A DNA stretch of 64,000 bases, from the NCBI GenBank assembly GCA_029210625.1, contig JARGFU010000004.1:23329-87328 (forward strand), in the 5' to 3' direction. The translations under genes were made by a program, and so were the position numbers. The notes under the pieces are model-generated. The model was given only the letters and a program-made list of their open reading frames with translations. It was not told the DNA's origin and did no database searches. This DNA comes from Deltaproteobacteria bacterium. Lineage in GTDB: Bacteria; Myxococcota; Myxococcia; SLRQ01. Below, one piece after another: positions 46,004-53,314 of this stretch; the first letter of the stretch is position 1; every line of letters starts with the position of its first letter.

Positions 46004-47127
46004 GCCGCAACCCGAACCTGCGCTTCTACCTGCTCTGCGGCGGGCTGGGCGCGCTCGTGGCCGTGGTCGGCATCCCGGCGGTCACCTGGCTGGCGGTCCA
46101 GACCCCCGTCCAAGAGGTCAAGGAGGGCTGGGATCTGGTCCCGGTCGTGACCATCAAGGACGAGCTCCCCTCCGGCGCGACCCTCGCCGCGGAGAACCTC
46201 GTGCTGCGCCGCTATCCCTCCCAGTTCGTCACCAGCGAGATGGTCCCGGACGAGGCGATCTCCTGGATCCTGGGCACCCGCACCCTGGTACCGCTCTCGA
46301 AGGACGAGCCCCTCTCCTTCTTCCAGCTCGAGCTCCTCGCCGATCCGGCGCGGTGTGAGCTCGCCCAGAAGCACTTCGGCAACTACTTCGATCACAACCC
46401 GCCCCCGGCGCTGGCGGCCGACACGGCCTGCCCGCAGGGGACCACCAAGGACAGCCGGAAGATGGAGGGTCGTGGCCTCGCCCCGGGCTGGGTGATGGGA
46501 TGCGTGACCGAGGACAGCAGACCTGAGGGCCCCTTCCTCCTCTGGTCGGGAAGAGGAGAGCTCATGCTGATGGCGACCTACGCCGCCGGCAAGCTCGACG
46601 GCCGCCTCGAGTCCTTCCGGGAGGGTCATCCGGACCTTCAGGCGGAGTTCCGCGAAGGTCTCCCCCACGGCACCTGGCACGACCTGGGGCCCGAGGGTGT
46701 GATCGAATGCATGGGGCGATTCGAGAAGGGCCTGCGCTCGGGTCAGTGGGTGATGGCTCGCGACGCCTCCCGGGAGGTCGGCCACTGGCGAGACGGCCGC
46801 CCGGACGGCGAGTGGAGCTGGTTCGATCCATCAGGCAAGAGCCTCGGCACCGCGACCTTCGAGCGAGGTCGGGTGCGCGATCCCTCCACGGGGACCAGCC
46901 AGGGGCTCTGCTACGAGCAGGCCCTCTCCCGGGGAGCGACCGTGACCTCAGACCACCTCGGCCCCTGCACCGTGCCCGCCCTGGCGCTGAAGCACGACTG
47001 GGTCGGCCCGGACTCGAAGCGCTACGTGATCGATCAGGCGATCCGCGTCTCGGTCCCGGTCGGCGCGCCTGTCCTCTGGGAGGACTTCGAGACGGTCCTC
47101 GACGGCCACCTCCCCGCGGCGGAGTAG
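46000..47127 (+). CDS. SAF-domain membrane protein with MORN-like repeats, second of a tandem pair
   Basis: 375 residues. An N-terminal span (about 10-32) and a SAF region (about 38-105, KEGWDLVPVVTIKDELPSGATLAAENLVLRRYPSQFVTSEMVPDEAISWILG) mirror the upstream protein. About 165-300 hold MORN-like repeats of GxxxGxW type (GKLDGRLESF, GLPHGTWHDL, GLRSGQWVMA, GRPDGEWSWF). A second SAF-like segment lies at about 310-365 (ALSRGATVTSDHLGPCTVPALAL...VPVGAPVLWEDFE). The SAF-MORN-SAF order is unusual. Periplasmic location is inferred. Confidence 0.72.
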   Translation: MSRNPNLRFYLLCGGLGALVAVVGIPAVTWLAVQTPVQEVKEGWDLVPVVTIKDELPSGATLAAENLVLRRYPSQFVTSEMVPDEAISWILGTRTLVPLSKDEPLSFFQLELLADPARCELAQKHFGNYFDHNPPPALAADTACPQGTTKDSRKMEGRGLAPGWVMGCVTEDSRPEGPFLLWSGRGELMLMATYAAGKLDGRLESFREGHPDLQAEFREGLPHGTWHDLGPEGVIECMGRFEKGLRSGQWVMARDASREVGHWRDGRPDGEWSWFDPSGKSLGTATFERGRVRDPSTGTSQGLCYEQALSRGATVTSDHLGPCTVPALALKHDWVGPDSKRYVIDQAIRVSVPVGAPVLWEDFETVLDGHLPAAE

Positions 47128-47128
47128 A

Positions 47129-47929
47129 TCACCCGTCCCGCACCGCCCATGCTCCGTAGCCGACGACCTCGGCGCGGAGGCGGCCTTGCGTGTCGCCGGA
47201 GTTGCGTAGGTCGAGGCGCTCGAGGGTGAGGGGGCGGCGGCGGGCGAGGGCGACGAGGCCGCCGAGGCCGACTCTTCCGCAGGCCCGGCCGGGCTCGAGG
47301 GCCTTGCCGTCGAGGGCCTCGAGGAGGAGCGCGGTCTCCTCGTCGATCCTCACGGCCTCCTCGTAGGGGAGGAAGTGGGAGAGGTCCGAGCTGATGAGCA
47401 CGAGGGTGTCCTCGTCGTCCCAGACGGCCTCGAAGAGGTCGGCGACGGCCTCGGGGGCGGCCTCCCCGCCGACCACCGGGAGGAGGGTCGCCTCCGGCAG
47501 GATCCGCCGCAGGAAGGGCAGCTGCACCTCCAGGCTGTGCTCCCGGGCGTGGGGGCGCTCGTCCTGCACGCAGAGGCCCGCGGCGAGGAGGCGCTCGCGC
47601 AGCTCGATGTCCACCGGGATCGAGCCCAGCGGGGTGTCGAAGGCGTCCGCGCCGCTCACCGCCAGCCCCCGCAAGGCCACCCGGTGGGAGGGGCCGATGA
47701 GGAGGACCCGCCCGGGCAGCTGCCCGCTGCGGCGAAGGTGGGCGTAGGCGCTCGCGGCGATGGGGCCCGAGAAGACGAGCCCGGCGTGGGGCACGACGTA
47801 GGCCCGCACCGGGCCGGGGGGGCCGGAGGTCACCCTGGCCCCCGCGAGGAGGTCGTCGACCATCCCCGCGAGGAGGGCGGGATCGGCGGGGTAGAACGTC
47901 CCCGCGACGGCTGGCGCCCGGAGGTTCAT
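47129..47929 (-). CDS. amrB: MEMO1 family protein (AmmeMemoRadiSam system protein B)
   Basis: 266 residues. Typical MEMO motifs are AVAGTFYPADPALLAGMVD (about 6-24), VVPHAGLVFSGPIAASAYAHL, LLIGPSHRV, AREHSLEVQLPFLRRIL and ISSDLSHFLPYEEA; the His and Asp residues form the non-haem iron/extradiol-dioxygenase-like pocket. The usual AMMECR1 and radical-SAM partners are not beside it, so the AmmeMemoRadiSam link is by family only. The ATG at 47929 fits the conserved RAPAVAGTFYP start. It is convergent with the SAF gene and divergent from the GGDEF gene. Confidence 0.88.
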   Translation of the reverse strand: MNLRAPAVAGTFYPADPALLAGMVDDLLAGARVTSGPPGPVRAYVVPHAGLVFSGPIAASAYAHLRRSGQLPGRVLLIGPSHRVALRGLAVSGADAFDTPLGSIPVDIELRERLLAAGLCVQDERPHAREHSLEVQLPFLRRILPEATLLPVVGGEAAPEAVADLFEAVWDDEDTLVLISSDLSHFLPYEEAVRIDEETALLLEALDGKALEPGRACGRVGLGGLVALARRRPLTLERLDLRNSGDTQGRLRAEVVGYGAWAVRDG

Positions 47930-48009
47930 GTGCCTATGGAGACAGTAGCACGGCCACCGTGGAATCCTGCTAATCTCACGTTTCCGGATCATTCCTGGGG
48001 GGTAGTCGC

Positions 48010-49131
48010 CTGAAGGATCAGACCATCCTGGTCGTCGATGACGACCCGAACATCCGGCAGATGCTCCACGACATACTCGGGTCGGAGTACCGGGTGATCG
48101 TCGCCTCGGACGGCGAGGAGGGGCTCGAGCGCCTGGCGAAGGACGCGCACGAGATCGCCGTGGTGATCGCCGACCAGATGATGCCCGGCCTCACGGGCGT
48201 CCAGATGCTCCGGAAGATCGCCGACGAGCACCCGGAGATCGTGCGGATCCTGGTGACCGCCTCCGATCGCCTGGCCGACGCCCGCGACGCCATCAACGTG
48301 GCGCGGGTGGACCGCTTCCTCTCCAAGCCGGTCCGGATGATCGAGCTGCGCGCCATCGTCTCCGGCGCCCTGCGCGAGCGCCGCCTGCTGCAGGAGAACC
48401 GGGCGCTGGTCCAGGACCTCGAGGAGAAGAACCGGATGCTCCACGACGCCCTGGAGGCCGTGCGCTTCCACGAGCACAACCTCACCCAGAAGCTCGAGGA
48501 GCGCACGCGCGAGCTGAAGGGGGCGATGAAGGAGCTGGCGGCCCTGGCCGTCCGCGACGGCCTCACCGGCCTCTACAACCACCGCTTCTTCCAGGAGTCC
48601 TTCACCGCCGAGGTCGCCCGGGCCCGCCGCCACGACCGGAGCGTCTCCCTCCTCTTCATCGACGTCGACAACTTCAAGAACTACAACGACAGCGCGGGTC
48701 ACCCCGCCGGTGACGAGCTCCTGCGCACCCTGGCCAAGATCATCGCCACCACCAGCCGCCGGGAGGACTTCTCGGCCCGGGGCGGCCGGGAGCTCGGCGC
48801 CGAGGCCGATCCGGCCAGCGAGCGTCGCCTCGAGGGCCCCGGCGGGCGGGAGTCCGACATCGTCGCCCGCTACGGCGGCGAGGAGTTCGTGGTGATGCTG
48901 CCGGAGACCCCCAAGGCCGGCGCCCAGGTCCGGGCCGAGCGTCTGCGCTCCTACGTCGAGGCCCACCCCTTCTCGCAGCGAGAGCGGCAGCCCGGGGGGC
49001 GGGTCACCATCAGCGTGGGCGTGGCCACCTTCCCCGAGGACGGCGGCAGCCGCGAGCAGATCCTCGAGGCCGCCGACAAGGCGCTGCTCAAGGCGAAGCA
49101 GACCGGCAAGAACCGGGTCGTCGTCGCGTAG
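48010..49131 (+). CDS. Receiver-GGDEF diguanylate cyclase response regulator (apparent CTG start)
   Basis: 373 residues if started at CTG 48010, giving the complete receiver ILVVDDDPNIRQML with the Asp10-12 acidic group, phospho-acceptor Asp55 (VIADQMMPGLTG) and Lys in FLSKPVRM. No ATG/GTG/TTG lies between the preceding in-frame stop and 48061, where ATG would delete the first strand and acidic pocket. A GGGGGG run stands about 8 bases before the CTG. A coiled coil (about 135-180) joins to a GGDEF domain with RYGGEEF and an intact RxxD inhibition site five residues before it. An unusual Gly/Arg/Glu-rich insert precedes that motif. It should make cyclic di-GMP in response to a kinase. Confidence 0.87.
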   Translation: MKDQTILVVDDDPNIRQMLHDILGSEYRVIVASDGEEGLERLAKDAHEIAVVIADQMMPGLTGVQMLRKIADEHPEIVRILVTASDRLADARDAINVARVDRFLSKPVRMIELRAIVSGALRERRLLQENRALVQDLEEKNRMLHDALEAVRFHEHNLTQKLEERTRELKGAMKELAALAVRDGLTGLYNHRFFQESFTAEVARARRHDRSVSLLFIDVDNFKNYNDSAGHPAGDELLRTLAKIIATTSRREDFSARGGRELGAEADPASERRLEGPGGRESDIVARYGGEEFVVMLPETPKAGAQVRAERLRSYVEAHPFSQRERQPGGRVTISVGVATFPEDGGSREQILEAADKALLKAKQTGKNRVVVA

Positions 49132-49132
49132 C

Positions 49133-49151
49133 GCGGCGGCTTCGCCGCCGC
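49133..49151. terminator. Perfect GC hairpin after GGDEF gene
   Basis: GCGGCGGC-TTC-GCCGCCGC has an 8-bp stem with a 3-base loop, starting 1 base after the stop codon. It lacks a T-run. It directly abuts the left arm of repeat element B, and may end transcription between the convergent GGDEF and VWA genes. Confidence 0.55.
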
Positions 49152-49152
49152 T

Positions 49153-49270
49153 GGCTGCGAGCTACGAGCCGTGAGCAAGATGGCTCGCGGATCTGAAGCG
49201 GAAGTCCATGGCCTCCGTTTCAGATCCCGGGACCCGGTTGCTCGAAGCTCATAGCTCGTAGCTCACAGCC
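49153..49270. repeat. Heptad-armed inverted repeat element, copy B
   Basis: The arms (49153-49178 and 49238-49270) read inward as TTGCTCA/G then 7-base units such as AAGCTCA, TAGCTCG, CGGCTCG, closed by CAGCC. The centre (about 49186-49231) is itself a near-perfect hairpin, with GATCTGAA..GG.CCATGG mirrored by CCATGGCCTCCGTTTCAGATC. The element fills the space between the convergent GGDEF and VWA genes and ends 1 base before the VWA stop codon. Confidence 0.8.
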
Positions 49271-49271
49271 C

Positions 49272-50657
49272 TCAGCGTCGCGCCTGGTACACCGGCGCGA
49301 CCTGATCCGCATCTCGCAGCGACTCGACGATCAGCCGCGTCATCAGATCGTTGAGGCGCTCGGTCTGGGCGCGCCCGCCGGTGGCCTCGAGGTGCCGCTC
49401 GCCCACGCCGCTGTCGTCGGTGAGGTAGACGTAGCTGCCGCCGGTGATCACCGCGAAGTGCCGCAGCAGGAACTCGGTGTCCTTGTCCACGCCGCTGCCG
49501 GCCACCGGGAAGATCCGGATCCCCTTCGCCGCCGCGTCGGCGAGCGAGCGCTGGAGAGAGCGCACCTCGGCGGCCCCGCCCCGGGGCGGCGCGTCCAGCA
49601 CCAGGAAGAGGAGCCGGCCCCGCGCCGAGGCGCTCCAGCGGTGCTCCTCGAGGGCGTCCGCGAGGGCCAGCTCGACCGCCTCGGGGTAGTCCCCGCCGCC
49701 CTCGGCGCGCTGCTCCAGGAGCGAGGCGGTGGCCTGCGCGAGGCTGCGGGTGAAGGGGAAGGAGCGCAGCACGTAGGCGTCTCCCCGGTCCCGGTAGAAG
49801 TTCACCGAGAGGCGCATGTCGACCTGCTGCATCAGCTGGTGGTCCGCCCGGGCGATGACGTTCTCGAGCTCGCTCTGCAGGTAGGAGAGCTCGTCGCTCA
49901 TCGAGCCGGTGGTGTCCATCACCAGCATCACGTCGCCCACCGCCGCCGGCGCCTGGTCCTCGAGGGGGAGGACGAGGCGCAGGGCGTCGCCGGCCCGCAC
50001 GGCGCGGGAGACGGCCCGGCCGCCCCCCCGGGCGATCACCCGCAGCCCCTCGAGGGCGCGGCCCGCGCTCCGGCGGCGCTCGAGGTCCGGGTAGAGGAAG
50101 GCCCGGCCGCGGTTGTCGGTGCGCGCCCGGAAGAGCACCTCGCCCTCGCGCTCGAGGACCACCGGCACATCGGCGACCGGCCGGCCCCCGGCGTCCTCGA
50201 GGGTCAGGGCGATCCGCTCCTGGGTGGAGAGCTGCCAGGCCCGCGCCACCCGGGCGAAGGGGCCGGCGCTCCCCTGCGCCTCGCCGACGAGGTCGAGCCA
50301 CTGCCCGAAGCTCTCGGCGTCGCACCACTCCTTGGCGGTGAGGGTGCCGGCCCAGGGCCGGTCGGCGATCTCCCGGCGGGAGCGGGTCTCGCCCCGGGCG
50401 GGCCGCCAGTCGTAGCGCTCGCCTCCGAAGGAGCGGACGCGGACGCTCGGGGCGCCGTCGGACTCGGAGAAGTCGGCCAGGCTCTTGTGGCCCTCGAGGC
50501 CGAAGCCCTCGCGCGGCGCGCGCTCCTCGCTGCCGGCCAGGGCGTCGGCGGAGGCGGAGAGGGCCGCGCGAGCCGGGTCGCCGCCGGTGCTCGTGAGGGC
50601 GAGCAGGGCCAGGAGGGCGGGGAGAGCGAGGACGAGGGCGAGCTTGATTCGGCGCAT
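49272..50657 (-). CDS. VWA-domain secreted or membrane-anchored protein
   Basis: 461 residues. A hydrophobic N-terminus (IKLALVLALPALLALLALTSTGG) acts as signal peptide or anchor. A carboxypeptidase-regulatory-like segment (about 150-245: RIALTLEDAGGRPVADVPVVLEREGEVLFRARTDNRGRAFLYPDL) precedes a von Willebrand A domain (about 250-440), whose MIDAS motif is VMDTTGSMSDE with further metal residues in LSVNFYRDRGD and LDAPPRGG. VWA domains bind proteins through a divalent metal. The start is ATG at 50657 with AAGGAGA upstream; an in-frame ATG at 50675 is less well placed. It is divergent from the glycosyltransferase gene. Confidence 0.83.
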   Translation of the reverse strand: MRRIKLALVLALPALLALLALTSTGGDPARAALSASADALAGSEERAPREGFGLEGHKSLADFSESDGAPSVRVRSFGGERYDWRPARGETRSRREIADRPWAGTLTAKEWCDAESFGQWLDLVGEAQGSAGPFARVARAWQLSTQERIALTLEDAGGRPVADVPVVLEREGEVLFRARTDNRGRAFLYPDLERRRSAGRALEGLRVIARGGGRAVSRAVRAGDALRLVLPLEDQAPAAVGDVMLVMDTTGSMSDELSYLQSELENVIARADHQLMQQVDMRLSVNFYRDRGDAYVLRSFPFTRSLAQATASLLEQRAEGGGDYPEAVELALADALEEHRWSASARGRLLFLVLDAPPRGGAAEVRSLQRSLADAAAKGIRIFPVAGSGVDKDTEFLLRHFAVITGGSYVYLTDDSGVGERHLEATGGRAQTERLNDLMTRLIVESLRDADQVAPVYQARR

Positions 50658-50772
50658 GGGGATCTCCTTCTTCACTCCCGCAAGCGCCCGGGCGGCCTCC
50701 TTGGTTCAAACCCGCGGCCTTATTTTCGCCCCACCCCTCCAAGGGCCTGAAATCCGGGCTCTTTTTCTCTCT

Positions 50773-50788
50773 CCCCGGGTGCCCGGGG
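50773..50788. other. GC hairpin in divergent intergenic region
   Basis: CCCCGGG-TG-CCCGGGG (7-bp stem) lies in the 171-base region between the VWA and glycosyltransferase starts. No T-run follows it on either strand. It may be a leader structure. No confident promoter could be named in this region. Confidence 0.4.
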
Positions 50789-50828
50789 CGATGACTTCGA
50801 GGCCCGATCGGGTTAACCCTGAAGGTAG

Positions 50829-51632
50829 ATGCTGAACGATCACAGCGTGGGTGTGGTGATTCCCTGCCGGGAGTCCTGGCCGGCGGTGCGCCTGCTGATC
50901 CAGGACCTGCCCGCCTTCGTGGACCGGGTCATCGTGGTGGACGACGCCAGCCAGGACGGCTCGGCCGCCCACCTGCGGCGGGCCCACGATCCGCGCACCC
51001 GCGCCGGCGCCCGCCTCACCCTCCTCCTCCACCCGGAGCCCCGGGGGCTGGGCGCGGCGGTGGTCACCGGCTACCGCGCCCTCCTGGCCGCCGGCACCGA
51101 GCTGGTGGTGGTGGCCTGGCCCGGGGACGCCCTCGACCCCGGCGAGATCGAGGCCCTCCTCACCCCGCTCATCGAGCGGCGGGCGGACCTGGTCAGCGGC
51201 AGCCGCCTCGGCGAGGGCGCTCCCCGCCTCGGGCGCCTGCGAGGCCTCGTCACCGCCCGGCTCCTGGGCTGGGCCATCGGCTCGGGCGGGATCGCCGACG
51301 CGGCCTGCGCCCACCACGCCGTGACCTCGGTGACCCTGCGCCGCCTCGCCCTCTCCGAGCTCGCCCGGGGAGAGGCCTTCCCCCTCGACCTGATCTCCCA
51401 CGCCCGGCGCGAGGGGCTGGTCACGGAGGTGGCCGCCCTGCGTCCCTTCCACCGGCGCCGCCACCACCTGCCGCCGGAGAGCGTCTGGATCATCGGCCGG
51501 GCGGCGCTGCGGAGGCTGCGCCTGCGGCGGCACCCGCGGGTTCTGGCGGCGAACGCCCGGGCCCGGGCCCGGGTCGCGGCGGCCCGCCCGGTGGGGTCGG
51601 AGACCCGCCGGCAGCTCCCCGATCCGACCTGA
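50829..51632 (+). CDS. Family 2 glycosyltransferase, polyprenol-phosphate type
   Basis: 267 residues. The GT-A fold start is VGVVIPCRESWPAVRLLIQDLPAFVDRVIVVDDASQDGSAAHL, with the nucleotide-sugar Asp pair in VDDASQDG. The DxD position reads WPGDALDPGEI. A polyprenol-like acceptor segment with Arg/Gly patches (LVSGSRLGEGAPRLGRLRGLVTARLLGW) follows. It lacks C-terminal membrane helices, like small dolichol-phosphate-mannose-synthase-type enzymes. A basic tail (about 225-267) could bind membrane. The sugar and acceptor are unknown. Confidence 0.8.
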   Translation: MLNDHSVGVVIPCRESWPAVRLLIQDLPAFVDRVIVVDDASQDGSAAHLRRAHDPRTRAGARLTLLLHPEPRGLGAAVVTGYRALLAAGTELVVVAWPGDALDPGEIEALLTPLIERRADLVSGSRLGEGAPRLGRLRGLVTARLLGWAIGSGGIADAACAHHAVTSVTLRRLALSELARGEAFPLDLISHARREGLVTEVAALRPFHRRRHHLPPESVWIIGRAALRRLRLRRHPRVLAANARARARVAAARPVGSETRRQLPDPT

Positions 51633-51694
51633 GCCGGGGCGCGGAGCCGGGGCGGCTGGCCCCCGGCGCCGATCGGTGCTTGGTTGCGCCCCCC

Positions 51695-52528
51695 ATGAGC
51701 AAGCACGCACTCGAAGAGGAGCTCGAAGTCGCCCGCCGCCTGATCCTCGAGGCCGGCGAGCGGATCATGAGTCACTACGGTCAGGTCGACGTCGAGCACA
51801 AGGCGGGCGACGAGCCGGTGACCGCCGCCGACCGCGAGGCGAACGCCCTCCTGGTCGAGGGTCTCTCCCGGGCCTTCCCGGAGGACGGGATCCTGGCCGA
51901 GGAGAGCCGCCCGAGCGCCGACTGGCACGAGAAGAGGCGGATCTGGTGCATCGATCCGGTGGACGGCACCAAGGAGTTCATCGCCCAGAACGGTGAGTTC
52001 GCGGCGATGGTCGGCCTGGTCGTCGAGGGCCGCGCCGCCCTGGGCCTGGTGCTGATGCCCGCCCGGGGCCTGCTCTACTACGGCGGCCCCGACCTCCCCA
52101 CGGTCGAGGAGAAGCTCGAGACCGGCGAGCGCCGGGAGCTGAAGGTCAGCGATCGCGCGGACTTCTCGGAGATGGGCGTGGCGATCTCCCGCAGCCATCG
52201 CTCCGAGCGGGTCGGGGGGATGGTAGAGCGGCTCGGCGTCACGCGCGAGGTGCGCAGCGGCAGCGTGGGCGTGAAGCTGGCCATGGTCGGCAACGGCGAG
52301 GTGGACCTCTACCTCCACCCCTCCGGCGGCACCAAGCGCTGGGACGCCTGCGGTCCCGACGCCATCCTGGCCGGCGCCGGCGGCGTGCTCACCGACTTCC
52401 ACGGGCGCCCCATCGACTACGTCTCCGGCGAGGTGCACAACGACTCGGGGCTGCTGGCCAGCAACGGGACGCGGCACGCCGAGATCGTCGAGCTGCTCGC
52501 GGATCTGACGGAAGAAGCCGGGCTCTGA
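51695..52528 (+). CDS. cysQ: 3'(2'),5'-bisphosphate nucleotidase / inositol monophosphatase family (CysQ-like)
   Basis: 277 residues. The family's metal sites are AEESRPSADW (Glu pair), IWCIDPVDGTKEFI (DPVDGT) and KRWDACGPDAILAGAGG (WDACGPDAI); GDEPVTAADREAN at the N-terminus also fits CysQ. It removes the 3'-phosphate from PAP or PAPS during sulfate assimilation, or acts on an inositol phosphate. The ATG at 51695 lacks a ribosome site; TTGGTT lies 9 bases upstream. It lies 62 bases after the glycosyltransferase gene and is followed by repeat element C. Confidence 0.88.
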   Translation: MSKHALEEELEVARRLILEAGERIMSHYGQVDVEHKAGDEPVTAADREANALLVEGLSRAFPEDGILAEESRPSADWHEKRRIWCIDPVDGTKEFIAQNGEFAAMVGLVVEGRAALGLVLMPARGLLYYGGPDLPTVEEKLETGERRELKVSDRADFSEMGVAISRSHRSERVGGMVERLGVTREVRSGSVGVKLAMVGNGEVDLYLHPSGGTKRWDACGPDAILAGAGGVLTDFHGRPIDYVSGEVHNDSGLLASNGTRHAEIVELLADLTEEAGL

Positions 52529-52530
52529 TC

Positions 52531-52635
52531 GGGCTACGAGCTTCGAGCTTCGAGCAACCTGGTTCACGGAAGTGAAAGGGCCTGCTCGTTCACGCCTGTC
52601 GTCCTGGTTGCTCGCAGCTCGTAGCTGATAGCTTC
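52531..52635. repeat. Heptad-armed inverted repeat element, copy C
   Basis: The left arm (52531-52557) and right arm (52608-52635) read inward as TTGCTCG then AAGCTCG, CAGCTCG or TAGCTGA units. The centre is 50 bases and differs from copies A and B. The element fills the gap between cysQ and the Smr gene. The right arm ends in TAGCTT (52629-52634), exactly 7 bases before the GTG start of the Smr gene, as in copy A. Confidence 0.8.
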
Positions 52636-52641
52636 CCCCTC

Positions 52642-53310
52642 GTGGGGAAGAAGAAGCACGAAGGTTTCAACTCACCCTTCGCGGACCTCTCGAAGCGCCT
52701 GAAAGAGGACGAGGAGCCGGCGAAGGCCGAGCCAGTCCCCCCTCCCCCACCGGCGCCGAGCGCAAGCGAGCCCGAGGACGACGCCGCCCTCTTCGAGCAG
52801 TGGGTCGGCGAGGTGAGGCCCCTCGAGGGGAGGGAGCGCCAGCTGCGCGCCCGGCCGGAGCCGAAGCTCGCCGAGGCCCTGCAGGACGCCGAGGACGCCG
52901 AGGCCCTCGCCGTGCTCTCGGACCTGGTCGGCGGTCGGGGCGAGTTCGACCTCTCGGACACCGAGGAGTGGGTCGAGGGCCTGGCCCCCGGCATCGACCG
53001 CAAGCTCCTGCGGCGCCTCAAGCGCGGTGACTTCTCGGTGCAGGGGCACCTCGATCTGCACGGCCTGGTCCGCGAGGCGGCCCAGGTGGAGGTCCGCCGC
53101 TTCATCCGGGACTCCCGGGGGCAGGGGAAGCGCTGCGTGCTGATCATCCCCGGCCGGGGCAAGGGCTCACCGGACGGCGAGCCGGTGCTCAAGAAGGCGC
53201 TGGTGCGCTGGCTCTCCCGCGGAGAGCTCGGCCGCCAGGTCCTCGCCTTCTGCACCGCCCGCCCGGGGGACGGCGGCGCGGGCGCCCTCTACGTGCTGCT
53301 GCGCCGCTGA
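52642..53310 (+). CDS. Smr-domain protein
   Basis: 222 residues. A Lys-rich and Pro-rich N-terminus (1-60) with acidic stretches leads to a helical middle and a C-terminal Smr domain (about 130-222). The domain has its LDLHGL motif and IIPGRGKGS, the latter corresponding to the family's HGxG nucleic-acid loop. Smr domains act as DNA or RNA nickases or ribosome-rescue endonucleases. The start is GTG with no ribosome site. The convergent YCF48-like gene lies 4 bases beyond the stop. Confidence 0.83.
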   Translation: MGKKKHEGFNSPFADLSKRLKEDEEPAKAEPVPPPPPAPSASEPEDDAALFEQWVGEVRPLEGRERQLRARPEPKLAEALQDAEDAEALAVLSDLVGGRGEFDLSDTEEWVEGLAPGIDRKLLRRLKRGDFSVQGHLDLHGLVREAAQVEVRRFIRDSRGQGKRCVLIIPGRGKGSPDGEPVLKKALVRWLSRGELGRQVLAFCTARPGDGGAGALYVLLRR

Positions 53311-53314
53311 GGCG

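Noticed and set aside
50700-50720. GGTTCAAACCC resembling a tRNA T-arm
   Set aside because: No acceptor, D or anticodon stems could be paired with it on either strand.
50773-50788. CCCCGGG hairpin as intrinsic terminator
   Set aside because: No T-run follows on either strand, and the position between divergent starts does not need a terminator.
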